A DNA stretch of 64,000 nucleotides, taken from positions 82,345,355-82,409,354 of the forward strand of contig JALMGJ010000003.1 of assembly GCA_023362775.1 (NCBI GenBank), read 5' to 3'. Made by a program: the position numbers and the translations under genes. The notes under the pieces are model-generated. The model was not told where the DNA came from. It saw only the letters and a program-made list of their open reading frames with translations, and made no database searches. This document shows, in pieces, positions 31,375-43,550 of this stretch. The number at the start of each line of letters is the position of its first letter. Position 1 is the first letter of the stretch. This stretch comes from Charina bottae (lineage: Eukaryota; Chordata; Lepidosauria; Squamata; Charinaidae).

Positions 31375-33311
31375 CTGAAAGAAAAAAAAAGCTGTAATAA
31401 AAATTTATGCTGAAGTTAACAAGAGAGCTATTCAAATGTATATTACCCCAAACTTCAGCCTTTGAAGAAAAAACAGAAAATATTTCCCTGCCTATATTAG
31501 TGGACTTCAGTGAGTATGTGAAATAGTCTAGGTATCAAGCTATAATAAACTTGGGACACTGCTTGGCAGAGAAAAATTAACAAAGTATCTCCTTTTCAAT
31601 TTTTTTTAAACAAAAGGCTATATAAATATTTGTGTAAAACTTAAAATTTTAGTTTGAGACATACAATCCAATAAACGTGGAGAAATGGAGCAGCTGGTCC
31701 TTTAAAAATAAAGATTTAAAAATGATGAGCCAAGCTCCCATAATGTTCCAACAAACAGAAAGATTTAACCAATGTTTAGAGAAGTAGTAGAAAAAAATAT
31801 TTAAAAAAAACAGGCTTGTATGAAATTATGGCATATTGAGAATGTTAGGGTTTTTTTCCCTTAAAATAATTATGTCAGTTTCATTACTTCAAAACTATAT
31901 TAGACATAGACAAATCTTGAAACAGTAATAATAGTAATCTTGATCTTCAGCCCAACTGTTAAAAAAAAACAAGTAGTTTAAGAACTGTAGATTCTATAAA
32001 TTTACTTAGCCATCATTTATTAAGCAATCATATTTTTTTTCCAATCATGACTGCTGTCAGCAATCTAAGGCTTTTAGTAGATCATACATCATAAAATCAA
32101 TCCAGAAAGTTAACATTAAAATCTTTCAGTCATGCCAAGATGGACACACTATCTTTAGTAATTCTGATGTAGAACATTAAAAAGCTCTTCTTTTAACAAT
32201 TTTACCATACTACCAAGGCTCATTCTTCATGTTCCAGAAATTATGCACAGAAACTAATCACAAATTATCAACCTAGGGATGCCATCCTTCTCTCACACCA
32301 ATAAAATAAATTAAGGTACAAATTGTAAAGACACATGCAGTTTATGGAACTCTATTTCAGATGGTTTAAATGAAGAATTGGTTCATTACACATTTTAAGC
32401 CATATACATTTCTTGTAGATAAGCAAAAGCTTCTACTGTTTATAAATCTGAGATGTTCAGCAGCTGTGGAACAACTTAATTCTTCAACGTCACCTAATGA
32501 GCCTCAACAAAACAGTAAAGATATTTCTTCCAGTTATAAAATCTGTTATCATACAATTAGGAGGGCTGATTTGTTGGGATTCAAGGATCACTGTCTACCT
32601 ACTGTAGCTCTAAATAGAATCCAGATCTTTAAAAGAACAAGCATTGAACCAAACAGATTAAATGGCAAAAGGATGACAATTTAGTATAAAACTAATCTCA
32701 CTAAAAAAGAACACTGTGAGGCAAAATTGGAATTTCTTTTCAGGAAAACTATTTAATATATGTTTTAGCAAGGGGAGGAAAAGAAAAACAACACAATTCT
32801 AACGGAATTACTAACAGAGCTTCCTCCTAGAACCAACTCTGGATGTTCCTGCACAGGAACAGCTGAGGAATTGAGGAAAGCAAAAATGAGCAAAGCAAGC
32901 ACCTGCCTTCCCCCCCCCCCCCCAAGTCCACACAGCAGTGTCAAGAGCAGCTTCTAAAGCAGCCACTGAGGCCTAAAGCAGGACATGGCTGCTTTAATTA
33001 TATAAAGAGAGGTATTGCAAGTGCACTACTGTTCGTTGAGAAGCACCTTATTCCAAGCATTTCCCAACCCTAATGTTTGTTTGTGATCATGGCACTAGGA
33101 TGATCACTGCAAGAAACAAAGAATTCCAATATGACATGGAATAACATTCAAAACATTAGTCAATATAAGAAAACACTGTTTAATAGCCTGATTTTAGAAT
33201 AAATACTTTTCCCCCACAAGCATTTTTTGCAGAAAGCCTCAGAATTCACATATGTGCCCTGGGTCCTTGGATCAAATGCAAGGTCAATTTAAATGCTATG
33301 GGCTAGAAAAC
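31375..33311 (-). other. ST7L last intron, unassigned part
   Basis: AT-rich intronic DNA with scattered A and T runs and a 14-base C run near 32911. No repeat family recognised. Confidence 0.5.
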
Positions 33312-33627
33312 AGAGCCTAAAAAGTAAAGGCAAAGGTTCCCGCCGCACATTTGTGCAGTCGTGTCTGACTCTAGGGGCCGGTGATCATCTCCGTTTGTTA
33401 GCCAAAGAGCCAGCGTTGTCTGAAGACGCTTCCACAGTCATGTGGCCAGCATGACGCACGCGGAACGCTGCTACCTACCCACCGAAGTGGTACCTATTAA
33501 TCTACTTGCATTTGCATGCTTTCAAATTGCTAGGTTGGCAAGAGCTGGGGCTAGTGCGGGAGCTCACTCCGTCACGTGGGGCTAGGGATTTGAACCTCCA
33601 AACTTGCGATCTTAATAATAGAGCCTA
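33312..33627 (-). mobile_element. Squamate tRNA-derived SINE, copy 5, head-truncated
   Basis: The body and 3' end are present, but the head stops just past box B (GATTTGAACCTCC). An 8-bp duplication AGAGCCTA flanks it (33312-33319, 33620-33627). It therefore inserted already truncated. Confidence 0.88.
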
Positions 33628-34139
33628 CACAGCAATAAAATTGTCCTAAAGTACTTTGGTCTTTTGTTTTTCATTAGTTCAGTTATGTACAATTATTTCT
33701 GTAGTAAGACTATAGGCCTGAAATACTACAAGGAACTGATCCTAGAGTTTGATAATTACACAGATACAATCATTATGTGAAGACTAGGTAGGACTGAGGC
33801 AGAAATCTTTCAACAATTTACAACATGTAGCCTTGGTGTGCAAGAAAATTCATGCCGAGTTCTTAGAAAAATTGCAATAAAAGAGAATTGTAGTAGAAAA
33901 CAATCTGACATGTCATAAAATAGATATATCTATCAAATGAATCAGAGCAACACTCTGGAAATGAACTTTTATTTCTGTTCTAGTATGACATTTTTAAAAA
34001 ATGAAATGTAACAGTAAGACTGAATATTTATTAGTCTATGGTATCTTGAATTTTCTGAAATTATATTCTATATAACTATATATTTTAAAAGAAAAGTTGG
34101 GAAGCGTTGCAACTGATTTTTACATATGTATAAGTTAAG
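33628..34139 (-). other. ST7L intron, unassigned
   Basis: No feature recognised. Confidence 0.5.
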
Positions 34140-35665
34140 GTGAGTAGGTCTTAAACTCCTTGCCCTAATAGAGTCCTGTTTTGCTATATGCAGAGGATGC
34201 AGCCATTCTTCCAATCTCAGTTGTGGGACTTAGAAAAGATCTCCAGGTTTTTGATTTGACTTTATGACTTTGGTCTTCAGAATGAGAAAAGCTCATTCTG
34301 AAGACCAAAGTCATAGTCTTTTCTAAAATAGTAGCACTTAACAAAATATGGCTGACAGATCAACAGATACAAAATATTACAAGCTAAAAACTTTAGATTC
34401 CTAGATGCTGTTTTACAGGCCTTCTGATCCAGGGGGGAGGGGGGATGACTATGCATGCTATGAAGTTCACCCTGAAGTGTATGGCTTTGATTCCCAGATT
34501 CTTTTTCGAAAATGGTGGCTTGTATATCCCCTCTAGATAGAATTAGAGGTTTTCAAGGTAAGGCGGTTGCCAAGTTGCATAGTATACAGGCCTGCATCTA
34601 CAAGAACTTTTCTCTCTTGGAGACAATTTGATCTAAGATCTTGAAGGCTATCTTTAGGGTCCCTTGGTTGTCCCAATGCCACCTTTTGATTGGAGGTACT
34701 GTAGATCTCAATTCAGTAGAAGCATGAGTCTGAATAAGTAAAATCAGCTACTGGCTTAAACCAACATTCTTCCCTGAGGGCCCAGACCTACTGACGCTAC
34801 TAGATAATTTTTACTCAACTTGGAAGACCACCTTGGAGATAAAATTACAAATATTGGCCTATCTATAACAGCCCTGCATACTTTGGGTTTTTCCAAAGCT
34901 AAAGAAGTTGCCAAACAGCAAATAATTGATTTGCACAGAGATAATGCTAGGAACTTCCTTACTTTATGGGGGACTTAAATAAACCTTTTGCCCTGGCTAA
35001 ATATTAATACAAACTTGCTACTACAAAATATTGTAGGGCCTTTGCCCTAGCACATTTTAACATGTCTTCAGCCTTATTGGAAGGAAGATAATGCATTCAC
35101 TTCACAGAGAGGCTCTGTCCCTATCATTTGGGAACAACTGAAACTATGGCCCACGTGCTGCCGTACTGCCAATTTTATGAAGAAATTTGTCACCTTCATT
35201 TTACTTCACTTTTAAGCAAGTTCCTTGGTAGACTAGATGAGTCCTTCATTTAATTTCTTCTTGCAAACCATAACAGTGATGCCACCTTTAAAGTTGCCAA
35301 ATTTTCTTTCAGAACTTGTATTATTAGGAATTATTGGAACATGGTAATTATTATTCAATCTGACCAAAAACAAATTATGTAACCTGGCAATTGTATTTGA
35401 ATCTCTATGTAATTTTATATTAAGGTTTTTTTATATTACTCTATTCTAAAGCTGAGTATGGCTTTTTTTATACCTTTGCAAAGCAGTTTTACAATTTATT
35501 GATTTAGTCTTAAGTATTTAATCTTTTAGTACCTTAGTATTTTTCCTATTTTTTTCCTAATACAATCAGATATCTTCATGGATTTCCATATGAACTCTGT
35601 AAACCCTATTTCACAAATGTACACTATTCTGGTCAGTGAATGTAATAAAGCTGTTCTGTTCTACT
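34140..35665 (+). mobile_element. Old LINE copy, same family as 1018-3303
   Basis: The plus strand reads LLYAEDAAILPISVVGLRKD at 34170-34250, matching LLYADDMILMAHSQVGLRRL of the 1-kb element. Then come KTKVIVFSK (KSKVMVFGK) and, near 35130, ETMAHVLPYCQFYEEI, matching the C-terminal Cys/His motif. The 3' end shows TTCTGGTCAGTGAATGTAA and TAAAGCTGTTCTG. YADD has become YAED, and many stops and frameshifts show long decay. A 24-bp palindrome at 34263-34315 lies in the coding region. Confidence 0.75.
34263..34315. repeat. Perfect 24-bp palindrome with 5-bp spacer
   Basis: Arms 34263-34286 and 34292-34315 are exact reverse complements, centred on AAAAG. The right arm fits the LINE coding sequence; the left arm is the inserted inverted copy. 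Confidence 0.95.
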
Positions 35666-36040
35666 GTAATCTGAAAGAATAATGGACTTTTCAGCATAAT
35701 AAGTCTTATCTTTCCTTGGTATTGTATACAAGTGCAATCACATCAATTTCTGAAAAATCAAACAAATGGGAGATGTTTTTTTTCTTAATTCGTTACACAA
35801 GGTAAACATGCAAGGGAATGCTATATAAACGTAAGAGTAAATCATCAATACATTATTCAAGTCTTACAAAAAATGTGTGGTGATATATATGCTGACCAAT
35901 CCATCAGATATTAGCTGTTATTCAATAGCTTCAAGCAGCGGGAAATTTTTTTCCATTTTTTTAAAAGAGAAATTTTGGAAAGAATTAGAATACATGCATC
36001 ATTTACTTTTAGTTCCTTTAGTTTTTATAAATGTGTTATA
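35666..36040 (-). other. ST7L intron, unassigned
   Basis: No feature recognised. Confidence 0.5.
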
Positions 36041-36441
36041 TACAGTCAGGACCAGAAATATTGGAACAAGGGTAACTATTTTGGCAGTTGGCCTCTGTGC
36101 ACCACCACACTGAAGTTGAAAGGAAACACACCCAGATGGGAGCGAAGTCAGGACTTTCAGTTGTAATTCAAGGGGTTTGACAAAAGTGGGGCACCAACCA
36201 TTCAGAAAGTACAGCCAGTGGCATACACACCCACCCATCGTTGGTGGCTCATAAGTAATGGAACGAATGGCTGACAAGCAGCTGCATGGCCAGGTGTGGC
36301 CTGTTTCCTGGGTACCCCATGACCAATCAAGCAAATAAAAGGCCTGGGGGTGGTTCTGAGTGTTACATTTGCATTTGGTAGCTGTTCACTGAAATTCCCA
36401 ACATGAGGTCCAAAGAGGTGTCCATGCGAGTGAAGGAGGCC

Positions 36442-37208
36442 ATCATTATTTTATTTTATTTTATTTTATTTTATTTTATTTTATTTTATTTTATTTTATT
36501 TTATTTTATTTTAATTTTATTTTATTTTATTATTTATTTATTTTTCAAATTTATCCCCGCCCATCTCCCAATTAAGGGACTCTGGGCGGTTTACAGGATA
36601 ATAATTAAAATCTATATATAAAATTACAAACAATATAAAATAAGTATAATCCAGATGGGTAAGATATTAGTTAAAAGGAAGGACATCAATTAAGGGATTA
36701 GCCATCTCCATGAGAGACTATCCCTTCCTCCTTCCCATGCCAGGCGGCAGAACCAGGTCTTCAGCTCTTTCCTAAAGGTCGGGAGGGAGGAGATCTGTCT
36801 CAACTCTGGGGGCAAGCTGTTCCATAAAGTGGGTGCTGTCACAGAGAAGGCCCGCCTCCTAGACCCCATCCGATGACATTCTCTAATTGATGGGGTACGT
36901 AGCAGGGCCTCTCTGGATGACCAGGTGGGGCGGGTCGATAACATGGGGATAAGACGGTCCCTCAGGTATTCTGGTCCCATGCCATGGAGGGCTTTAAAGG
37001 TAATAACCAACACCTTGAATTGTACCCGGAAGCAAACTGGCACCCAATGCAGCTCACAGACCAATGGTGTTACATGTGCAGATCTTGGAGCACCCAATAC
37101 TGCCCGCGCGGCCGCATTCTGCACCAGCCGAAGCTTCCGAATAGTTTTCAAGGGTAGCCCCATGTAGAGCACATTGCAATAATCTACATGGGAGATGAGA
37201 TATCATTA
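36442..37208 (-). mobile_element. L2 LINE 3' fragment inserted in the Tc1 transposase gene
   Basis: The fragment runs from its (TTTTA)n tail at 36449-36540, through the CCGCCC...GGGCGG end hairpin, to a 5' truncation at about 37198. It encodes (minus) the L2 C-terminus LYMGLPLKTIRKLRLVQNAA and beyond. A 7-bp duplication ATCATTA flanks it (36442-36448, 37202-37208). This L2 is younger than the Tc1 it broke. Confidence 0.9.
36446..36540 (+). repeat. (TTTTA)n microsatellite from an L2 tail
   Basis: About 18 TTTTA units with one interruption, forming the tail of the minus-strand L2. Confidence 0.95.
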
Positions 37209-38528
37209 GGCTGAGGAAACAAAATAAACCCATCAGAGAGATAGCAGAAACATTGGGAGTGGCCAGTACAACAGTTTGGAACATCCTGAAAAAGAAGGAA
37301 TTAACTGGCAAGCTCAGCAACAGCAAAAGGCCTGGAAGACCACAGAAGACAACTAAAGTGGATGACTGCAGAATTCTGCTCATGGTGAAAAGGAACCCTT
37401 TCACAACATCTAGCCAGGTCAAGAACGCTCTTGAGGAGGTAGGCATGTCATTGTCAACATCTACAGTCAAGAGATGGCTTTATGTATGTAAATATAGAGG
37501 CTTCACAACAAGGTGCAAACCACTGGTAACACTCAAGAACAGAAAGGCCAGATTAGCCTTTGCCAGCAAACACCTAAAAAAGCCTGCCCAGGTCTGGAAT
37601 AAGATTCTTTGGACTGATGAAACCAAGATTAACTTGCACCAGAATGATGGGAAGAGAAAAGTATGGAGAAGGAAAGGAACAGCTCATGATTCAAAGCATA
37701 CCACATCATCTGTCAAACATGGTGGAGGCAATGTTATGGCGTGGGCATGTATGGCTGCCAATGGAACCGGGTCACTGGTGTTTATTGATGACCTGACTGC
37801 TGATAAAAGCAGCAGGATGAATTCTGAAGTGTATAGGGCTATACTTTCTGCTCATTCAGCCAAATGCTGCCAAACTGATAGGACACCGCTTCATATTGCA
37901 GATGGATAATGACCCAAAACATATAGCAAAAGCTACCCAAGAGTTTCTCAAGGCAAAGAAGTGGGATGTTCTTCAATGGCCAAGTCAGTCACCTGATCTC
38001 AACCCAATAGAGCATGCTTTTCACTTACTGAAGACAAGACTGAAGGCAGAAAGACCCACAAACAAGCAGCAGCTGAAGGCAGCTGCAGTAAAGGCCTGGC
38101 AAAGCATCTCAAGGGAGGAAATTCAGCATTTGGTCATGTCCATGGGTTCCAGACTTCAGGCAGTCATTGACTGCAAAGGATTTTCATCCATGTATTAAAG
38201 GTGATCCTTATGTTTGTAAGGATGTTGGTTTGTTCCATTACTTATGAGCCACCAACGATGGGTGTGTGTGTGTATGCCACTGGCTGTACTTCCTGAATGG
38301 TTGGTGCCCCACTTTTGTCAAACCCCTTGAATTACAGTTGAAAGTCCTGACTTCGCTCCCATCTGGGTGTGTTTCCTTTCAACTTCAATGTGGTGGTGCA
38401 CAGAGGCCAACTGCCAAAACAGTTATCCTTGTTCCAATATTTCTGGTCCTGACTGTATATTGGTTTGCATATTTATGAACCACTTCAGTCATGTAAGACT
38501 TTAATTATATGTGTATATCACTAAAATA

Positions 38529-38658
38529 TTTATTTTATTTTATTTTATTTTCTATCCCTTTATTATTTTTATAAATAACTCAAGGTGGTGAACATACCTA
38601 ACACTCCTTCCTCCTATTTTCCCCACAACAACAACCCTGTGAGGTGAGTTGGGCTGAA
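38529..38658 (-). mobile_element. MIR/CORE-like SINE fragment, 3' part
   Basis: CTATCCCTTTATTATTTTTA, AACTCAAGGTGGTGAACATA and TGTGAGGTGAGTTGGGCTGA match the corresponding part of the longer copy at 57655-57886. The tRNA head is missing. Confidence 0.7.
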
Positions 38659-40980
38659 TAAACTAAATATAGTTTATACTAAAATATAGTTTATTCAGAC
38701 AAAAATTATAAGTTTATTGACTGAATTTACTTTAAAATGTACTCTTTAATTGCAGATAGACGTACTGGATGCTCAGCTCTAAGCAACATAGTAGCCCATC
38801 ATATTTAATTCTTTACAAGGAGCAGGCAGGCAAAGAAAAGAAACCATCAAAATTGTAATAAGGTAATAAAACAGTAACAAAAAATATTCTGGACTTTGTC
38901 CCCCACTGTGTAAAACAGACATAAAAACCACTAATTTTCAGGGGTAAAAAAAAACCTGAGGAAAAAGGGTGGGGACCCAATACTCAGACCACACATTTGC
39001 CATGGGAATATTTAATCAGTCTTGTGTTCTGAATCTGAATACTATTAAACAGCACTTTCTACTTCTATGGAATAGCATAATCACAACAACTCATAGTACT
39101 AACCACCTGGATACTATTTAATAGTGTGTGTAGTGGAGAAGGCCCCAATTCAGCTGAAATCAAATTAGTATTAAAGACAAATTAGGACAAGATTTAACTG
39201 AGCATAACTTTAATCTGTGAAAACAAAATAAGAAGTCCCTACAAATAAATGTATAGTGGTCAATTAAATGAGCTGAAGTGGAATAATGCTTAAGAGTGAG
39301 AGCAATTTAAATCTTGCAGTATATAGTCAAGACTGAACTATGTTAAAGGCTGTTGTAAGGATTAATGAGATAATGAATATGAAGCCCTTTGCATACAAAA
39401 ACAGTACAAAAGCACAAAGAATCAATGCTCTTACTGTATACATCTTCCGACTACATAATAATAACCTGATGGGAGCAGGAACCAGAGAGCCTCAATAAAT
39501 ATTCAACTCTTCATACTAGGTTTTAAAAAGTACATTAGAGCAGCCATTTCAAGCATGCTGCACAAAATCAAATTCCTTGGTGTTTTATAGAATGAGTCAA
39601 ATTATCATTAGACAATTATATTTGTTTGTGATATAATCTGACACTAAAATCCAAACACTACTAAAGGTCCTTATTTGATGTTCCTAATTCATGATGTGGG
39701 TAAAATCCATATGAAGCAAACCAAAGGAACAATGTCACTGAAAGCTAGGTTTATCAATCAAAGCAAATTTACAGGATAGAAAAGTATTATGACAGATTTC
39801 TTCTCAGGAACTTGTAGTTTACACCAACCCTAAAACTACACAAAATAATGTATTTTACCTCTTAGTCTTAACTTTGGTTAATTGCAAAACTCAAAAGGAT
39901 AAAACAAACCCATTTTCCTTAACATTCAAGACTGGGTGATTCTTAAAATTAAACGTAAGCAAATGCAAGTTATCGATAGGAAAATGATGCATACCTTGGA
40001 AACAGTCATCAATAACTGTTTTGCATTGCTTCGTAATAAAGCTACCCCTGTTACTTCAGCTCTTAGGAGGTACCATCTAAGATGAAAGGAGAGAGATATC
40101 AGATGGTCCTTAACTGTTGTATCCTACTTGCATCTGTAATAAGGCTACATTAAGATGAAGACTGTTGTGCAAAGACAGCATCCCATCCATAGGTTTTCAT
40201 GGCATATAAATCTACTGCAGATTCACTTCTTGTTTTGTATAAAGAACTCTAAGACATACTACTGGCTTTTCCCTCTTCATGTTAAACAACCATGCAAATA
40301 TGCTCAATAATAGTAATCCTACTTCCCAGTGGGACATCCAAAGCTTCTGGAAAGCAGGACTTCAAAATCTGAAGCCCTTTCCATCTGAAGCAAAAGTTGA
40401 CCAATATTTCTGTACCCCATTGGACTCAATGGAAAGATTTCATTCAGTTCCACTGAGCGACTATTTGCCAAACCTGGGCTGTCTCCTGTCATATTCCATT
40501 GTGCATACACTACAGCTATTAAAATATTATCTGTGGGTTTTGGCTTCTCAACAAGTTTTTGCAGTTTGGCTAGAGTTTTGTTTGGCAATCTGATTGTAGA
40601 GGAAACAAAGGAAATATGATCCAGTAAAAATATAAAAACCAATGCTATTCCACTAAATAAATATATTAAGTTTTGTTCTTTTACAAGATTATACATAGCT
40701 AACAGTACTGATTAGCTAACAAAGATTATCTAGCACCTCGGCTTAAAATGTCTTTAAATTGAGAGATATAGTGATGAGCTGCTTTTTCTTAAATATGATT
40801 TGATTCACCAGTAACTTGGAACAGTCTGAGGATGTATCAACCTTTAAAATTTAGAAGCAGGGACAAAATCTTATGAGCTTCTTTCACACACAACCTTGAG
40901 GGAAACTGTGTCTGGAATGATCAAATTGTTCTAGCATACATAACATTGAATTCAAATTCTCTCTCAGCCATGACCCTACA
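38659..40980 (-). other. ST7L intron, mostly unassigned
   Basis: Apart from the candidate exon at 39995-40076, no repeat or gene is recognised. The open frame at 40319-40696 (minus) has no known domain. Confidence 0.45.
39995..40076 (-). other. Candidate alternative (premature-stop) exon of ST7L
   Basis: An 82-bp segment has a good acceptor (TTTCATCTTAG) and donor (CCAAG/GTATGC) on the coding strand. Joined after the 46610-46749 exon (phase 0) it adds six codons, MVPPKS, then TGA. As 82 is not a multiple of three, it would also shift the frame if skipped by the ribosome. Such an exon would give a different C-terminus or trigger decay of the message. Splice-site fit alone is weak evidence. 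Confidence 0.3.
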
Positions 40981-40981
40981 G

Positions 40982-41604
40982 TACTGTTTTAAAGTTTGTG
41001 AACCCTTCTGAATTTTCAGTACTTCTGTATAAATATGACCTAAAATCAAAAACATTATACTTGTTCATTTATTTATTGAGGAAAATGATCCAAGCTACAT
41101 ATTTGTGTGTGGCAAAAGTATGGTAACAAATGGTTAAAGCAGAAGAAAGTTAATGCTTTGGAGTGGCCAAGTCAAAGTCCTGACCTTAATCCTAGAGAAA
41201 TGATGTGGAAGGACTTGAAGCAAGCAGGTCATGTGAGGAAGCCCACCAACATCCCTGAATTGAAGCTGTTCTCTAAAGAGGAATGGGCTAAAATTCCTCC
41301 AGGCCAATGTGTAGGACTGATCAGTTACCGGAAATGTTGAGTTGCAGTTATTGCTGCCCAAAGGGGGCGTGCCAGTTACTGAAAGCAAAGGTTCACATAC
41401 TTTTGCCACACACAAATATGTAGCTTTGGGTCATTTCCCTCAATAAATCAATGAACAAGTATAATGTTCTTGACTCATTTGTTTAATTGGGTTCTCTTTC
41501 TCTAGTTTTAGGACTTGTGTGGAGAACAGATCATGTTTTAGGTCATATTGAGGCAGAAATATTGAACATTCAAAAGGGTTTCACAAACTTTTAAGCACAT
41601 TGTA
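40982..41604 (+). mobile_element. Tc1/mariner non-autonomous element, copy 2
   Basis: The same family as the element at 29559-30246, in the other orientation. Its right end keeps CAATATGACCTAAAACATGA-like sequence on the minus strand, and both outermost ends are decayed. On the plus strand it retains a longer transposase C-terminus, ALEWPSQSPDLNPREMMWKD, followed by [20 protein letters not shown]. Most of the transposase is deleted. Confidence 0.85.
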
Positions 41605-43158
41605 ACTAGTTGACCTTGGGCTGGCCAATGTATCTCAGTTCAAATACATCATGGGAAGTAGGGTTGGTGTCTAAAAATCATATATTTCCTTTCCATTTCC
41701 TTTCTTGGAAAACAGATGGCAATAAAATTCATCACATTCAGTTACCAGAACTGTTTTTATCTAATAATTGGGGGGGGGGGGGGAACTAAGGTCACTTTCT
41801 TGAAATATGAAATCAATTTAATATCCAGGTCAATGGCCAAATAATATGTAATCTACATTAAATAAGTCTGTTTTATATGAAACATAGGCCATAGCATGAA
41901 AATAAATAAGCAAGCCAAAAAAGCCCACATCTTATAGTTAATATTTAATTTAGTTCAGAGATTAAAAATGTCTGACTAGGTCTTTTTTTAATAACCTTTT
42001 GCTCAGTGTGTGTTAAAGGTTCAACACAGCTCCAACAACAGTTATTCAGCTGCTCAAGATCAGTTATTTTTAAAATGCATAAGGAACAAAACCAAACCTA
42101 ACCTTTTAGAAGACTGGAAAATGGATGGATTCAATCTGTGACACCAGGGTCAACAAAATTATGTGAAGCCTAGTAATTCAGTATACCAAAAGGTGGACTA
42201 ACACACCTCTTACAAATAGCAGTGCCTTTGGAGCACATTTCAAAGTGCTAGATTTGATCTATAACACTGTGTCCAGAAACTAATTTTTGCAGCATCACAA
42301 CAGTTAATTATCAACAGACCATACTTTTGAGACTGCAATTCTATATGCATCTCAGAAACACAGTAAGGCTTTTACTTACTGCCATGATTACAGGTCTCCT
42401 TATAGCCCCAAAACACAGAAGCATAGTACTTTCCTGTGATACTGCCCTGTTTTGACTGGCATTCAAGAAGCTTAAAAACACAGGATTATTTCAATTTAAG
42501 ATAGGGGTGAACTATGTATTTTAACTGATACCTACCCAAACTCCAGCAAGTGATCCAGCAGGAAACTGATGAAATAATATACTTTGAGAAAACTGGATAA
42601 AACTCCAATTTAAGATTTTATTCCAGTTAAATAATGTTAATCTTATGGAAATGTCTTAATTTTTAAAAGAGAGACTATAATGTCTAAGTCTTGTTAAAAG
42701 ACAAGATTTTTAAGTTCTACATGGAATCTCCAATGCCTATTCAATATTCTACTCATGATATTCTATTACTTTTTCCATCCCACTTAATTTCCTCCACCCT
42801 GCCCAAAACAATCAATATCTAGTGGCCAGCCAATCAATCAATCAATCAATCAATCAAGTTCTCACTGGGTTATTCTTAGATTTTCCTGAATATTTCCCCC
42901 TAAATATGTTTTGTTCTTCTACAAAACACTAGAATTTAGTAAACATTATTTTGTCAAAGGTATGAATAGAATCACATTAAAATGCATTTCTTATAGCTGT
43001 AAATATTCAAAGAGAAATTCAGTGACTTTATTTTATATAGATCCACTAATCATGACTCAGTGAAATAATTGTAATCATAGCCTTAGAATTCTAAATGTGT
43101 AAATCATTACACTTACTGCTGAGTAGACAATGAAGACAATGAATGAAATGAAGACGAT
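41605..43158 (-). other. ST7L intron, unassigned
   Basis: It holds a G run (14 G near 41771) and an (AATC)n run at 42828-42856. Nothing else is recognised. Confidence 0.5.
42828..42856 (+). repeat. (CAAT)n microsatellite
   Basis: Seven units. Confidence 0.95.
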
Positions 43159-43550
43159 TGGTTCAAAATTGGGAAAGGAGTACGACAAGGCTGTATATTG
43201 TCACCCTGCTTATTTAACTTATACGCAGAGTACATCATGAGAAATGCCGGGCTGGATGAATCACAAGCCGAAGTTAAGATTGCCAGGAGAAATATCAACA
43301 ACCTCAGATATGCAGACGATACCACCCTAATGGCAGAAAGTGAAGCGGAACTAAAGAGTCTCTTGATGAGGGTGAAAGAGGAGAGTGCAAAAGCTGGCCT
43401 GAAACTCAACATTAAAAAAACTCAGATCATGGCATCTGGTCCCATCACAAATAGAAGAAGGGGAAGAAATGGAAGCAGTGACAGATTTTATTTTCTTGGG
43501 CTCCAAGATCACTACAGATGGTGACTGCAGCCATGAAATTAAAAGACACT
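43159..43550 (+). mobile_element. Bov-B internal fragment
   Basis: The segment encodes the RT core: GVRQGCILSPCLFNLYAEYI, then NNLRYADDTTLMAESE and AKAGLKLNIKK, followed by a frameshift near 43450. It matches 55215-55600 of the large Bov-B copy. Neither the 5' nor the 3' end of Bov-B is present, which is unusual for a LINE copy. Confidence 0.87.

Larger units (their letters stand above)
36403..38198 (+). pseudogene. Tc1 transposase pseudogene (DD34E), two lesions
   Basis: The frame begins at the ATG at 36403 (MRSKEVSMRVKEAII), is cut by the L2 at 36449-37201, and resumes at 37209 with RLRKQNKPIREIAETLG, a helix-turn-helix DNA-binding region. GRP follows within SKRPGRPQKTTK. The catalytic residues are visible: D in LWTDETKI, D in QMDNDPKH and E in LNPIEHAF, with 34 residues between the last two. 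A 2-bp deletion near 37854 (in the SAHIQPNAAK region) moves the frame; it ends at 38198. Apart from these two lesions about 345 codons read through. The enzyme would have cut and pasted the element at TA sites. Confidence 0.9.
36041..38457 (+). mobile_element. Tc1/mariner transposon with long inverted repeats, interrupted by L2
   Basis: The ends TACAGTCAGGACCAGAAATA and its reverse complement lie at 36041 and 38457, at a TA target. Inverted repeats run about 220 bp on each side (36041-36263, 38235-38457), the long-repeat layout known from Sleeping Beauty-like elements. A transposase gene lies between, split by an L2 insertion at 36449-37201. Without the L2 the element would be about 1.66 kb, a usual Tc1 size. 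The inverted repeats are still highly similar, so decay is moderate. Confidence 0.92.

Noticed and set aside
40319..40696. 125-codon minus-strand ORF upstream of the candidate exon
   Set aside because: No recognisable domain, no splice signals and no conserved pattern; likely chance.
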